This document shows positions 52,463-62,405 of a stretch of DNA of 64,000 bases, in pieces. The stretch lies in NCBI GenBank assembly GCA_947177175.1, contig CAMWTK010000001.1:1-64000 (forward strand), in the 5' to 3' direction. The DNA comes from an uncultured Treponema sp. Its GTDB lineage: Bacteria > Spirochaetota > Spirochaetia > Treponematales > Treponemataceae. Below the pieces are notes generated by a model. The model was not told the DNA's origin and did no database searches. It saw only the letters and a list, made by a program, of their open reading frames with translations. Numbering within the stretch: position 1 is the first letter of the stretch; every line of letters begins with the position of its first letter. The position numbers were made by a program, and so were the translations under genes.

Positions 52463-53752
52463 TTACTTCCAGAACTCATCCAGCAGCTCCGTCTTGATGC
52501 CCGTCTCCGAGCGGTCAAAACAATCTGCCAGAATCTTCCAGCCCAAATCCAACGCCTCTTCCAAAGAAATGTTGACGGACAAATCCATCATTTTCTTCTC
52601 GAACTGCTCGCCGTATTTCAGCAGTTTCTCGTCCCACTTCGACATCATAAAGCCCATGGATTTTTTCTCCACGGTGTCCTTGTAAGACGAATACAGACGA
52701 ATCATCGCGTCCATGAGCGCACGGTGATCCTTGCGGGTCTTGCCGTTGACGTTCTGCTTCAGGCGGGACAACGAGCCGAACGGTTCGATACGACCGCCCT
52801 TCAGATAGTACTGCCCCTCGGTGATATAGCCCGTGTTGTCGGGAACGGGATGCGTCACGTCGTCGCCCGGCATCGTCGTGACCGCCAAAATCGTCACCGA
52901 CCCCGAATCGGCAAAGTCAACCGCCTTCTCATACCGCGCCGCCAACTGCGAGTACAAATCGCCCGGATAACCGCGGTTTGACGGCACCTGCTCCTGCGTA
53001 ATCGCAATTTCCTTCATGCTGTCGGCATAGTTCGTCATGTCGGTCAGCAGCACCAGCACGTCCTTCCCCTGCAACGCGAACTGCTCCGCGACCGCAAGCG
53101 ACATATCAGGAATCTTGATACATTCGACCGTCGGATCCGCCGCCGTATGAATGAACATGACCGTCTTGCTCAGCGATCCGCCCTCCTCAAGCGTCTTCTT
53201 GAAGAAGAGGAAGTCGTCGTATTTCAGTCCCATGCCGCCAAGGATGATAACGTCCGCTGCCGCCTGCATCGCAATGCGCGCGAGCAGCTGATTGTACGGC
53301 TCGCCCGAAATAGAGAAAATCGGCAGTTTCTGAGAGACGACCAGCGTGTTGAACATATCAATCATCGGGATATTCGTCCTCATCATGCGCTCCGCCAAAA
53401 TACGCTTTGACGGATTGACCGACGGACCGCCAATCGGCTTGAGGTTTTCTGCCAGCGTCGGGCCGTTGTCGCGCGGGTCACCCGAACCGTTGAAAATGCG
53501 CCCGAGCAGATCATCGGTGAACGACACTTCCATTTCGTGTCCCAAAAAGCGAATCTGATCGCCCGTCGAGACACCGCGTCCGCCCGCAAACACCTGCAAA
53601 GAAACCAAATCGCCGTCAATCTTGTTGACTTCGGCAAGCGACTTGCCGAACCGCGTCGTGATTTCCGCAAGCTCGTTGTATTTTACGCCATCAGCACGAA
53701 CGGTGATGACGGAACCCGCGATAGATTCAATCTTGCTATAAACTTTGTTCAT
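52463..53752 (-). CDS. atpB: V-type ATPase subunit B (non-catalytic)
   Basis: A 429-aa subunit with [55 protein letters not shown] and [40 protein letters not shown]. The Walker A Lys is absent, as expected for the regulatory B subunit. It is adjacent to atpA with a two-base gap. Confidence 0.96.
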   Translation of the reverse strand: MNKVYSKIESIAGSVITVRADGVKYNELAEITTRFGKSLAEVNKIDGDLVSLQVFAGGRGVSTGDQIRFLGHEMEVSFTDDLLGRIFNGSGDPRDNGPTLAENLKPIGGPSVNPSKRILAERMMRTNIPMIDMFNTLVVSQKLPIFSISGEPYNQLLARIAMQAAADVIILGGMGLKYDDFLFFKKTLEEGGSLSKTVMFIHTAADPTVECIKIPDMSLAVAEQFALQGKDVLVLLTDMTNYADSMKEIAITQEQVPSNRGYPGDLYSQLAARYEKAVDFADSGSVTILAVTTMPGDDVTHPVPDNTGYITEGQYYLKGGRIEPFGSLSRLKQNVNGKTRKDHRALMDAMIRLYSSYKDTVEKKSMGFMMSKWDEKLLKYGEQFEKKMMDLSVNISLEEALDLGWKILADCFDRSETGIKTELLDEFWK

Positions 53753-53754
53753 CG

Positions 53755-55527
53755 TTATTCACCGTCCTTTTTGAGCAGGTTTTCCGCTTCCGCCGTCAAC
53801 GTGCCGGATTTCGACGCATACAGCTCGTCGATTTCGGTCTCCGTTTTTTTGAAAGCGTCGCTTTCAAATTCAGTGTAGTTCCAGTCCAGGAATTTCTGGC
53901 GCAGCGCGTTGAAATAGGTACGCGCCTCTTCCTTGTCCGCCAACTTGAATTCCGATCCGAGCACTTTAAGGATTTTCGCCAAGTCGTACCGCTGACGCTC
54001 AACCGTCGCGTTCGCGTCCGTATCGTCAAAGGAGTTCTGCTGGAAATACACCGCGTCAAGCATCTCTTCTTTAAGATACACGATATAATCTTCCAGCGAT
54101 GTGCCTTCCTCACCGACGACCTTCATCATCTGCCCGACTTCCACGCCGCGCAACAAAATGCCCCGGCAGTACGCGACGCGATCGTCATCGATAACGCCGT
54201 GATACTTCGACCAAGAAATGAGCGGATCGATTGCGGGATACTTACGCGCATCAGAACGCTCGCGGCTCAGCCCGTGGAACGCGCCCACGACTTTCAAAGT
54301 CGCCTGCGTGACCGGCTCCTCAAAGTTGCCGCCGGCAGGAGAAACCGTGCCGCCAATCGTAACCGAGCCTTTGCTGCCGTCAGGCAGACGCACCTGCCCG
54401 GCGCGCTCGTAGAATGCCGCGATATAACTTTCCAGATACGCCGGGAACGCCTCCTCGCCCGGAATCTCTTCCAGACGACCAGACATCTCGCGCATGGCCT
54501 GCGCCCAACGGGACGTAGAATCCGCCAGCATCAGGACGTTCAGCCCCATCTGGCGGTAGTATTCCGCCAGCGTCACCGCCGTGTACACGGACGCTTCGCG
54601 GGAAGCGACCGGCATTGACGAGGTATTGCAGATGATAATCGTGCGCTCCATCAAGGACTTGCCCGTCTTGGGATCTTTGAGTTCGGGGAATTCGGTCAAC
54701 GTCTCCACGACCTCGCCCGCACGTTCGCCACACGCCGCGATGATAACAATGTCAACGTCGGCATATTTTGATGTCGTGTGCTGCAAAACCGTCTTTCCCG
54801 CACCGAACGGACCGGGAATACAGTACGTGCCGCCACGCGCCACGGGGAAGAACGTGTCGATAAGGCGCACTTTCGTCCCCATTGTCTCTGTCGGTGCAAG
54901 GCGTTCCGCGTAACAATCCACCGCGCGTTTTACCGGCCAGCGGAAAGACATCGTAATGTCATAATCCTTGCCTTTCTCGTCGGTGACGGTCGCAACCGTG
55001 TCGCGGATAGTGTAACTGCCCGCAGCAGCGATTTTTTTGACCGTGTACGTGCCGTACATATCGAACGGAACGAAAATCTTGTGCGTGAACGGTCCCTCGG
55101 GCACCGTCCCCACATATTCGCCGCGGCGCACCACATCGCCCTCTTTTACCGTCGGCGTGAAATCCCATTTTTTCTGCGCGTCCAGCGGGTCAACATAAAT
55201 GCCGCGCTCCAAGAAATATCCCGCCTTTTCCGCAAGCAGGGGCAACGGATTCTGCAAACCGTCATACACCTGACCGAGCAGTCCCGGCCCAAGCTCCGCA
55301 GAAAGCAGGTCGCCCGTAAACTCGACCGGGTCGCCCGCCTTGATGCCTTTCGTCATCTCGTAGACCTGCATCTGCGCCGTATTTCCGCGAATGCGGATCA
55401 CTTCGCTTTTGAGGCTTGAGCCATCAACTTTGACGTAGCCAACTTCGTTCATAGTAATCGTTCCGCTGAATTCGACCGAAACCATATTACCATTGACGGC
55501 AACTACCTTACCTTTTGTATCCGTCAT
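53755..55527 (-). CDS. atpA: V-type ATPase subunit A (catalytic)
   Basis: A 590-aa catalytic subunit. Walker A is [21 protein letters not shown] near residue 240, followed by [11 protein letters not shown]-type sequence, [25 protein letters not shown] and [32 protein letters not shown]. The characteristic A-type non-homologous insert lies before the P-loop. The start overlaps the DUF2764 gene's stop by four bases. Confidence 0.97.
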   Translation of the reverse strand: MTDTKGKVVAVNGNMVSVEFSGTITMNEVGYVKVDGSSLKSEVIRIRGNTAQMQVYEMTKGIKAGDPVEFTGDLLSAELGPGLLGQVYDGLQNPLPLLAEKAGYFLERGIYVDPLDAQKKWDFTPTVKEGDVVRRGEYVGTVPEGPFTHKIFVPFDMYGTYTVKKIAAAGSYTIRDTVATVTDEKGKDYDITMSFRWPVKRAVDCYAERLAPTETMGTKVRLIDTFFPVARGGTYCIPGPFGAGKTVLQHTTSKYADVDIVIIAACGERAGEVVETLTEFPELKDPKTGKSLMERTIIICNTSSMPVASREASVYTAVTLAEYYRQMGLNVLMLADSTSRWAQAMREMSGRLEEIPGEEAFPAYLESYIAAFYERAGQVRLPDGSKGSVTIGGTVSPAGGNFEEPVTQATLKVVGAFHGLSRERSDARKYPAIDPLISWSKYHGVIDDDRVAYCRGILLRGVEVGQMMKVVGEEGTSLEDYIVYLKEEMLDAVYFQQNSFDDTDANATVERQRYDLAKILKVLGSEFKLADKEEARTYFNALRQKFLDWNYTEFESDAFKKTETEIDELYASKSGTLTAEAENLLKKDGE

Positions 55528-56090
55528 TTCGTATCTCCTGATGCCCCTGCCGTTCCAGCAGCAAGGATTCTATCGTAAATTTTATGGTAGGAAGCCATAC
55601 CTATCTCCGCGCTGAACTTCTTCATGCGTGCCGCCAGCTTGAGCTTAATGCCGTAGGCGAACACGGCATCGGTGGAAAACCCGTCCAACGGCGTGATGTT
55701 CTCAATGACGCGCACACGGTATTGATTCAAAAACTGCTCCGCGGCAAGCGGGCTGTCCATGCCGGCCGCCGTCCGGGCAGCCTGCACGGCATCGGGAGAC
55801 AAGGAAAGACCGTTCGCGTCGAATTTTTTCTTCATATTCAGCGCACGAATCTGAGCAAGCGCGACGCGGAGACTGCGCTCCTGACCGTACCATGCGTCTA
55901 CCAATGCAGAACCGGTCTTGGTTTCGTCCCGCGGCGGCTCCAAGGAAAGTTCCTCAAGGATTTTCTGATCATCTCTTGCCAGAAAACGGGAACAGAGCTC
56001 GGTAAAGTTTTCTTCCGTAATGGGCAGCGGCGTTCTGTCATCGCTCACGGAAAACGACGGCAGCTGCGCCACAAGGTAGTACTGCTTCAC
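55524..56090 (-). CDS. DUF2764 V-ATPase-associated protein
   Basis: A 188-aa helical protein between atpE and atpA. It begins KQYYLVAQLPSFSVSDDRTPLPITEENF and has an AWYGQERSLRVALAQIRALNMKK segment. A gene of this kind occupies the same place in the V-ATPase operons of Borrelia and Treponema (DUF2764). No subunit C gene is present, so it may do the job of subunit C (the ring-shaft connector), which is inference. Overlaps of four bases on both sides. Confidence 0.85.
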   Translation of the reverse strand: MKQYYLVAQLPSFSVSDDRTPLPITEENFTELCSRFLARDDQKILEELSLEPPRDETKTGSALVDAWYGQERSLRVALAQIRALNMKKKFDANGLSLSPDAVQAARTAAGMDSPLAAEQFLNQYRVRVIENITPLDGFSTDAVFAYGIKLKLAARMKKFSAEIGMASYHKIYDRILAAGTAGASGDTK

Positions 56091-56701
56091 TCTTGTACTG
56101 CCCCTTTCAGAATCGCGGCGACGCGCGGATTCAAGTATGCCGAGAACAAATCTGCCACCGCCTCGGCGGAATAGTCATAATAGGCAGCCCCGTCTTTCAG
56201 CCCCACATGGAAGCCGCCGCCGATAGCATTGTCCGCTTTGAGCGTAAGCCCTTTGGCAATCTCCGCCTTGAGCGCGGCGGTCAGGTTCGACTCGACAGCC
56301 TTCAAGTCCTTTTCGTTCAGGAGCACCGTCAAATCGCCCGCGTCCGACTTCTTCGCCCATTCCTTGACGGTCTCAGGAATCAGCGCCGCAAGCAGCTTCG
56401 CGTCATAGGCACGTTCCGTCTCCGCGCTGACGATCGCGGAAAGCTCCGCCTCAACGCTCTTGCGGAACGAAAGCACCAAATTCCGGCTTGCCTGCGCGAT
56501 TGCGTCTTCGCTCGCCTTCTCAAAACGCGCCGTCTCGTCTTTTGCCTGCTTGACAATAGCATCCGCTTCTTCTTTTGCCTTGGCAATGATTTTTGCGGCT
56601 TCTTTTTCTGCCGCAGCAATCGTTTCGGAAGCGGACGTTTCTGCAGCGGCGACACCATCTTTTTTAATCTTGTCGATTAATTCCTGTAACTGGACGTCCA
56701 T
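56087..56701 (-). CDS. atpE: V-type ATPase subunit E (peripheral stalk)
   Basis: A 204-aa subunit starting DVQLQELIDKIKKDG, then a long Ala/Glu/Lys coiled coil (about 20-75) and a globular C-terminal domain with GLTLKADNAIGGGFHVGLKDGAAYYDYS, a subunit E signature. It is the first gene of the operon. The promoter at 56762-56790 gives a leader of about 54 bases; GAGCGAGG precedes the ATG. Confidence 0.93.
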   Translation of the reverse strand: MDVQLQELIDKIKKDGVAAAETSASETIAAAEKEAAKIIAKAKEEADAIVKQAKDETARFEKASEDAIAQASRNLVLSFRKSVEAELSAIVSAETERAYDAKLLAALIPETVKEWAKKSDAGDLTVLLNEKDLKAVESNLTAALKAEIAKGLTLKADNAIGGGFHVGLKDGAAYYDYSAEAVADLFSAYLNPRVAAILKGAVQE

Positions 56702-56761
56702 GCGAACCTCGCTCAATATAAATTTGTACAACGATAACAGACGGACTGTATGCAATCCGTT

Positions 56762-56790
56762 ATTATCTATGATACAACAGATTGCGCCAA
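56762..56790 (-). promoter_or_regulatory. Promoter of the V-ATPase operon
   Basis: Minus-strand TTGGCG, 17-bp spacer, GATAAT; predicted start near 56755. The gap 56702-56822 is AT-rich and contains no gene. Confidence 0.5.
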
Positions 56791-56822
56791 AATACAACAA
56801 TTTTTGCAATATTTTTGTATTT

Positions 56823-57551
56823 TTATGCCCCCATATCAAGCGCGAACTGGACTTCCGTGGTAGAACGTCCGAGCGCGGTGGCGATTTCCTCCACCGATTC
56901 CCCGCGGTCGTAGCGTTCGCGGACAAGCGTACCGAAATCTTTCTTCTGCCGCACCGGATCGTCGGCATACGTGACGTTCGGTCCGATGACGGGCATCGAC
57001 GTGTACGACGTGCCGTCCTGCATGACCGTGAACACGTTCGCTTCCGGCAGCACCGGCGCGTCGTCGAACAAATCGCCCTGCTGCGCCACGTTTTTTTTCG
57101 TCTCCATGACGGCAAGCGGCTCATGCACCGGCGGCAATCCCGCCGCCTCACGCAGATATTGTTCCGCGGCACGGCTCGCCATCGCCGCACGACCTTTCTG
57201 CCGCCGGTAACCGTCCTGCAAGGACGCGGTCTGCTGCACCCGTTGGGCAAACAGCTGCGCCTGCAAATGGCTCAGTTTTTCAATCTCGCTTTTTGCGACC
57301 GTCATGTGGCGGTCTGCCTCCGCGACGGCCGCCTTGAACTCGCGCATATAGTCCTGGTACAGCGTGATATTGCGGTCTGTCTGGCGGTTCATGTCGGCGA
57401 TAATCAGATCCATCTCACGCTTTGCCGTGCCGATAACCTCGTCCTTTTTGTCGGAAATCTTTTTTTTGAACGTGAGGACGAGCGCAACATCAAGCACGAT
57501 ATTGCAGACAATCAGAAACCCCGCTAAAAATGCGATGCCAATCCCACCCAT
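56823..57551 (-). CDS. Membrane-anchored coiled-coil protein with C-terminal HTH
   Basis: A 242-aa protein. An N-terminal helix (IAFLAGFLIVCNIVLDVALVLTF) anchors it; a long coiled coil follows to about residue 115, then a linker, and the last 40 residues (LVRERYDRGESVEEIATALGRSTTEVQFALDMG) look like a helix-turn-helix of the DUF6115 kind. Function unknown. It is the last gene of the flagellar regulatory run, eight bases after the preceding gene. Confidence 0.75.
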   Translation of the reverse strand: MGGIGIAFLAGFLIVCNIVLDVALVLTFKKKISDKKDEVIGTAKREMDLIIADMNRQTDRNITLYQDYMREFKAAVAEADRHMTVAKSEIEKLSHLQAQLFAQRVQQTASLQDGYRRQKGRAAMASRAAEQYLREAAGLPPVHEPLAVMETKKNVAQQGDLFDDAPVLPEANVFTVMQDGTSYTSMPVIGPNVTYADDPVRQKKDFGTLVRERYDRGESVEEIATALGRSTTEVQFALDMGA

Positions 57552-57559
57552 GCCCGCGC

Positions 57560-57892
57560 CTACCTCGTCACGTCAACGTGCCGGCCAAGAAACCCCTCGC
57601 GGATCTCCGTTTTTTTCGCCGCAGGGCTGCTTTCCCCGCCGCCATTCGGCTTGCCTTGCCGTTCCTGCTGCTGCGGATCACCGCCCCGGCCGTCGGGGTC
57701 AACGTGCGTGGGCTGTGCCTCCTCGTTCGCGGCGCGCTGCACGGTCTGCGCGCGCTCCTGCTGCTGCTGCACCATGCTCATCTCGCGCATCTGCTGGGCA
57801 AGCTGCGGCTGAAACTGGGCGTTCGCCACGTCGCGCGCGACATTCTGCATCTGCGAGTACATCGTCTGTAAGTCAATCGGCTGAACTGCCAC
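57560..57892 (-). CDS. Small Gln-rich hypothetical protein (110 aa)
   Basis: I do not recognise it. With a GTG start at 57892, chosen for the GGGGAG five bases upstream, it begins VAVQPIDLQTMYSQMQNVARD. The first half is helical and Gln/Met-rich, the second half is a disordered Gly/Gln/Asp stretch (DPDGRGGDPQQQERQGKPNG) and a short basic end. It lies between fapA and the coiled-coil HTH gene in one transcript. Confidence 0.65.
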   Translation of the reverse strand: MAVQPIDLQTMYSQMQNVARDVANAQFQPQLAQQMREMSMVQQQQERAQTVQRAANEEAQPTHVDPDGRGGDPQQQERQGKPNGGGESSPAAKKTEIREGFLGRHVDVTR

Positions 57893-57905
57893 GTGCGCTC
57901 CCCGC

Positions 57906-59876
57906 CTATGCGTAGCCTTCCGGCTGACGGACATCGCTCATGTCAGGCTCTTCATATTTGCCGCGGCGCACGAAACCGTCCTCATAATAGAACGACACGC
58001 TCTTCACTTCCGTGCGGACTTCTTCTTTCTCCTCGCGCACGTAAATCTTGACGCCGCTGTACACCGTTCCGCTCGCAACGACCTTTCCGACTGCCTTGAG
58101 CTCGCGTAGCCGTTCCTGAATCTGCGCGATTTCCTCGTTCAAACTATCATTTTTGAGCAGGATTTCGTCACGCTGCTTGTACAGCGCATGCAACGCATCC
58201 TCCTTATCCTTGGGAAGCGAGCGGCGCGTCTTTTGCAGGTTCTCAAGCGTGGCAATGTTCGGCTCAAGCTCTTCCAGTTTCTTGGCGTTGTCGGTCTGCT
58301 CGGTCTGCAACGCGACCACGCGGAGTTTTGCCTTGGGATCAATGCCCACCTCAAGGATGGTTTCCGTGCCGCCGTCGCGCGCGCCGATATTTTTTGCCGC
58401 GATCAGCTCACACGCGAGCAGATGCCCGCCCGTAATCTGCGCTTTCTTGCCGTGCAGGATAATCTTATGCTGTGCGGACACGTCGCAGTTCATCAGCGAG
58501 TCCGACACCACGACATTCTCGCCCACCGTAATCTTGGTGTTCTGAATGAATTTCGCCCACAGCGTTCCCTCGCAGGTGACCGTTCCCTCGTCGCGCCCCA
58601 TAATACCCTGCGAAACGAAGATATCGGCATCGCTCTGCAAATGGCACGCGCCAACTGCCCCCATGATCTCGATGTTTCCGCTCGCCTTGATATTGAAGCC
58701 GTCCTCCACCGATCCTTTGCAGATGACTTTGCCCAAAAAGTCGATGTTGCCCGTCTTGATGTTCACGCCGTCCACTTCCATGACCGGCTCGACGTAAATC
58801 TTATTGTTGATGAGCAGAACCTGCCCGTTGCAGTCGGCGATAATCGTCGCTCCGTCCTCGCCCACAGAGACATTCTTTCCCAGCGGGAACGCGATGTCGC
58901 GCCCGTCGTCGGCTTCCAGGTACCGGCCGAACACCGTCTTGCCCGCCCGGCCTTTCTCCGCGGGATGCTTGATGGCAAGCGGCTGACCTTGCACGACGTT
59001 CTGCACCTGATTCAGTTCCTTATAATTGACCTGCCCGCTCTCGCTTTCTTTCGCGCGCAGTTTCGTCCGGTCGGTCTCAAAATAGTATTCGATGTAGGCA
59101 TCCTTGCCGTTCTGCGGCACGACCGCCTCCGCGACGACGACCGGCTTGTCATACACGGGCGCGTCCACAAGCGCGGAAATTTTCTCGTCGGAGATACCCG
59201 CGCAGACCCCCTGCGTCTTCAGCGCCTTGACAATCAGCTGCGCGGTAATATCCGAGCCGCTCATCATCGGCGCGTTGATCGTGGCAGTCGCCCGCATTTC
59301 GTCCGACGACACCTCGATGACAAAAATCGCGTCGTTCGCGGCGTTGTGCTCATACGTGCCGACCAGGACATAGCCGTCTCCTGTTCCCCCGGCGACCGCT
59401 TCCTTGATTTTCTTTTCGTCAACCGTCAGCGTATCGGCGCGATTCACCTCAGCCATGACGGCATCGACGGCGACCGGCCGGCCCGCGCCTTCGGGAAGCA
59501 CCACCTTGAGCGCGATGTCCGTGCCAAAATGATGCACGAAAAACACGCCGTCCTTGTCGTGGCTGACCGCTTCCTCGGCGACCGCCTCGCCCGCAGCGTC
59601 CTTCGCCTTTGCTTTCGCCTTGGTCGCGGCGATGACCTCAGAATTCGGATACGCAAGGATCGTCCACGGCTTCTTCGACAGCCCAAGGATGCCCGAAAAC
59701 CCGCGCTCAACCACCTCGTATTCCAGATTGATGACCTTGCAGTCAAGCTGCACGGCGGCATCCGCCAGCGCCTCTTCCAGCGTGTCGGCACAGACTTCCA
59801 CACAGCGGATTTCCCGGTCAGTTTTGAGACGATCAGCCAATTCGGTGCGGATTTTTTCAAGCGTGACTACCGGCAT
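57906..59876 (-). CDS. FapA (DUF342) protein with N-terminal Jag-like domain
   Basis: A 656-aa cytosolic protein. Residues about 30-80 (LEEALADAAVQLDCKVINLE ... RGFSGILGLSKKPW) form a Jag_N-type module. The centre is the FapA/DUF342 right-handed beta-helix (GKTVFGRYLEADDGRDIAFP, NIKTGNIDFLGKVICKGSVE, GTLWAKFIQNTKI), and the end is a coiled coil. FapA proteins in Bacillus and Vibrio are polymerisation/regulatory factors; in treponemes the gene accompanies flagellar regulators. It starts immediately at the sigma-factor stop. Confidence 0.85.
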   Translation of the reverse strand: MPVVTLEKIRTELADRLKTDREIRCVEVCADTLEEALADAAVQLDCKVINLEYEVVERGFSGILGLSKKPWTILAYPNSEVIAATKAKAKAKDAAGEAVAEEAVSHDKDGVFFVHHFGTDIALKVVLPEGAGRPVAVDAVMAEVNRADTLTVDEKKIKEAVAGGTGDGYVLVGTYEHNAANDAIFVIEVSSDEMRATATINAPMMSGSDITAQLIVKALKTQGVCAGISDEKISALVDAPVYDKPVVVAEAVVPQNGKDAYIEYYFETDRTKLRAKESESGQVNYKELNQVQNVVQGQPLAIKHPAEKGRAGKTVFGRYLEADDGRDIAFPLGKNVSVGEDGATIIADCNGQVLLINNKIYVEPVMEVDGVNIKTGNIDFLGKVICKGSVEDGFNIKASGNIEIMGAVGACHLQSDADIFVSQGIMGRDEGTVTCEGTLWAKFIQNTKITVGENVVVSDSLMNCDVSAQHKIILHGKKAQITGGHLLACELIAAKNIGARDGGTETILEVGIDPKAKLRVVALQTEQTDNAKKLEELEPNIATLENLQKTRRSLPKDKEDALHALYKQRDEILLKNDSLNEEIAQIQERLRELKAVGKVVASGTVYSGVKIYVREEKEEVRTEVKSVSFYYEDGFVRRGKYEEPDMSDVRQPEGYA

Positions 59877-60674
59877 TTAAATAATTCCCTTGCGAAGGTT
59901 GGTGAGCTTCGCGCGCAGACGCAGGTTCGCCTTGGTATGCAACTGTGAGATGCGCGACTCGCTCACGTCCAGAACCTGCCCGATTTCCTTGAACGTCAGG
60001 TCCTCGTGATAATACAGCACGATGACCATTTTTTCCTTTTCGGGCAGCTCGTTAATCGCCTCGATAATGACCTTGCGGATTTCTTCCCGCTCCACCTGCA
60101 CGTCAGGATTCAGGCTCGACGGGGATTCAATGGAATCGCCGATTGACATATGGTCGTTGTCGTCCCCCGAATACCACACGTCGTTCAGCGAAAGCACGCT
60201 CGTCCCGCTCACTTTCATCACCGTCTGCTGGAACGCCTCTTCGCTCATGTTCATTTCTTTGGCGACTTCCGCGTCCGTCGCCGGGCGGCCAAGCCGGGAT
60301 TCCAGGTCACCGATGGTGTCCTCAATTTCCTTGGATTTCTGGCGCACCGAACGCGGCACCCAGTCGAGCTGGCGCATCTCGTCAAAAATAGCGCCGCGGA
60401 TGCGCGTGACCGCATACGTCTTGAACTTCACGCCCTTGTCGGGGTCAAATTTGGTAATGGCATCCAGCAGGCCGAACTGCCCGAATCCGACAAGGTCATC
60501 GAATTCAATGCTCGCGGGCAAGCCGACCGAAACCTTGCCGGCAACATATTTCACCAGCGGCATATACTGGCGGATAAACTTATCGCGCAAGGCGGAAGTT
60601 TTTGTCTTCTTGAATTCACGCCAGAGTCTGTTCTCTTCTTCTTCGTCAAGCGGCTGTGTCCGTACAAAATCCAT
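59877..60674 (-). CDS. Flagellar sigma factor sigma-28 (FliA/WhiG family)
   Basis: A 265-aa sigma factor. Region 2 is FIRQYMPLVKYVAGKVSVGLPASIEFDDLVGFGQFGLLDAITKFDP with the promoter-melting stretch after it, VPRSVRQKSKEIEDTIG leads into region 3, and region 4 has YHEDLTFKEIGQVLDVSESRISQLHTKANLRLRAKL. It would direct late flagellar and chemotaxis genes. It is 17 bp after the membrane protein gene. Confidence 0.95.
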   Translation of the reverse strand: MDFVRTQPLDEEEENRLWREFKKTKTSALRDKFIRQYMPLVKYVAGKVSVGLPASIEFDDLVGFGQFGLLDAITKFDPDKGVKFKTYAVTRIRGAIFDEMRQLDWVPRSVRQKSKEIEDTIGDLESRLGRPATDAEVAKEMNMSEEAFQQTVMKVSGTSVLSLNDVWYSGDDNDHMSIGDSIESPSSLNPDVQVEREEIRKVIIEAINELPEKEKMVIVLYYHEDLTFKEIGQVLDVSESRISQLHTKANLRLRAKLTNLRKGII

Positions 60675-60691
60675 CTCTGATTACCCTTGTT

Positions 60692-61486
60692 CTATTCTCT
60701 TACCAATACCGTCCGTATCGCCTGCGCCATCAGCGACGCACTCTGCTCGCTCGCAGGAACGCCATCGGGGAACACCGACGACCGCGCTTTCTGCGGCACG
60801 TCCGCCTCGGCAAATTCGCTGTCTTCCACGACATTTTCCCCCGCCGTGTCTGCGGTATCGCCGCCGCCAAACGTGCTGATGTCGGGAAGCTCGCCCAAAT
60901 CCGCGCCCGCAGCCGGTGCGGCAGTATATGACGGCGCGGACGGCTGCGGCATGACTTTTGCCGGCTTCTGCTCCGGTGCGGCGGAAGCGACCTGCGCAAG
61001 CCCCATCGGCGTAAACCCGGCAGACGATCCTGCCGGCGGCGGCACGGACGCACGATTCCCGTCCGGCACCGAAGCCGGCTCAGATACCGGCGGCGCCGGC
61101 TGAGCGGCATCAGCGGATTCCTGTGCCGCCGTTTCCGTCTGCCGCAGGGCAGGACGGGTCAAAGCCACGTTGAAGCGCGGTCCCTGCTCCTCTTCGGGCA
61201 GGCGGTCGTCATCAACCGTAATATCAATCACGCCGCCGACCCGGGACATTTTCTCCGCAGGAGCGTCCAAATCCGCATCCGCCTGTCCGTCGGAAAGGAA
61301 TTTCTGATTCAGGAACAGTATTCCGACGGTCATCACGCCGAAAAACAGCGCGCAGATGAGCGCGCGCAGCACGACATGACCGAAGCCGATGCCCGAGAAT
61401 ACTCCGACAAGAAATGACACGATGAACCCAAGTCCGGCGGAAATGCTTATGTACTTTGGGCTTATCATTTCTCCCATTCCTCCCAT
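60692..61486 (-). CDS. Two-helix membrane protein with long disordered tail
   Basis: A 264-aa protein with two N-terminal membrane helices (GLGFIVSFLVGVFSGIGFGH and ALICALFFGVMTVGILFL), then about 190 residues rich in Pro, Ala, Ser and Asp. The C-terminus (PQKARSSVFPDGVPASEQSASLMAQAIRTVL) looks folded and may bind a partner. Similar proteins sit between flhG and sigma-28 in treponemes. The ATG at 61486 coincides with the predicted +1; ATG at 61468 has a GGGAG just upstream and is an alternative. Confidence 0.72.
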   Translation of the reverse strand: MGGMGEMISPKYISISAGLGFIVSFLVGVFSGIGFGHVVLRALICALFFGVMTVGILFLNQKFLSDGQADADLDAPAEKMSRVGGVIDITVDDDRLPEEEQGPRFNVALTRPALRQTETAAQESADAAQPAPPVSEPASVPDGNRASVPPPAGSSAGFTPMGLAQVASAAPEQKPAKVMPQPSAPSYTAAPAAGADLGELPDISTFGGGDTADTAGENVVEDSEFAEADVPQKARSSVFPDGVPASEQSASLMAQAIRTVLVRE

Positions 61487-61492
61487 CTATAC

Positions 61493-61521
61493 AGATTACG
61501 GCAAAAATCCCGTTAGGTCAA
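61493..61521 (-). promoter_or_regulatory. Promoter before the 60692-61486 gene
   Basis: Minus-strand TTGACC, 17-bp spacer, TAATCT; predicted +1 at 61486, the A of the first ATG. If real, the sigma-28 gene can be transcribed apart from flhF/flhG. Confidence 0.5.
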
Positions 61522-61535
61522 GTTTTTTTTCCGGC

Positions 61536-62405
61536 TTACTTCTTGCGCATGAATTTCCGCAGGAAGCTCGAAACGCTCTCCGAACTGCCGAAATCGGTTT
61601 TCTCAATCCTGCCGACAATGTGCTTGACGCACTGCGCCGGTTTTGAGGTCGGGTTGACGATGATGAACGGCTTCTGCCGGATGACCGACTGCTGCACCGC
61701 CGCGTCGTCGTAGACGAACCCGATGTAATCGACCTTGAAGTTGAGGAACTGCGCCACGCTCGTGATAATGCGGTCGGAAATGCGCTTCGCCTCGTCCGCG
61801 CTGTGCACACGGTTGACCAGCAGCTTTATGCTGATTTCGCGGGCGGTCAGCTCCGTCGTGATGATTTTTATCATGCCGTATGCATCGGTAATCGCCGTCG
61901 GCTCGGGGGTCGTAACCACGAGCACCTCGTCCGCCGCCGCCACAAAGCGCAGCACGTTCTCCGCAATGCCCGCGCCCGTGTCGATGATGATGATGTCCGC
62001 GTTGGCAAGCTGGCTGAACTGCTCGGCAAAGTAATCCAGCTCGGCGGGCGTGAGGTTCGCGATCTTCGAAAAACCGTTCGCGCCGGCAATAAACCTGATG
62101 CCGAATTCGGTGTCGAGGATGATGTCCCGCATCGTCTTCTGCTTGTTTATCACGTGCATCAGGTTGAACTGCGGCACGATATTCAGCAGCACGTTGACGT
62201 TCGCCATGCCGAGGTCGCCGTCAATCAGGATGACTTTTTTCCCCAGCTGCGCGTAGGCGATCGCCATGTTGACGGAAAGGTTCGTCTTGCCGACGCCGCC
62301 CTTTCCACTCGTGACGGCAATAATCCGTGTTTTGTGACCAGATGATGACGGGCTTCTGCCGTCTCTCTGCATCAGTTCCCTCAATTCCTGCGTCTGATCT
62401 TCCAT
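61536..62405 (-). CDS. flhG: FlhG/YlxH MinD-like ATPase
   Basis: A 289-aa ParA/MinD-family ATPase. The deviant Walker A is SGKGGVGKTNLSVN, followed by LIDGDLGMANVNVLLN and IIDTGAGIAENVL; VTTPEPTAITDAYGMIK is typical of FlhG. Together with FlhF it sets flagellar number and position. The C-terminal amphipathic helix (VSSFLRKFMRKK) could touch membrane. It follows flhF with a one-base overlap. Confidence 0.95.
   Translation of the reverse strand: MEDQTQELRELMQRDGRSPSSSGHKTRIIAVTSGKGGVGKTNLSVNMAIAYAQLGKKVILIDGDLGMANVNVLLNIVPQFNLMHVINKQKTMRDIILDTEFGIRFIAGANGFSKIANLTPAELDYFAEQFSQLANADIIIIDTGAGIAENVLRFVAAADEVLVVTTPEPTAITDAYGMIKIITTELTAREISIKLLVNRVHSADEAKRISDRIITSVAQFLNFKVDYIGFVYDDAAVQQSVIRQKPFIIVNPTSKPAQCVKHIVGRIEKTDFGSSESVSSFLRKFMRKK

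Noticed and set aside
56702-57250. N-terminal extension of the V-ATPase subunit E ORF
   Set aside because: It runs through another gene on the same strand in a different frame. Subunit E starts at 56701.
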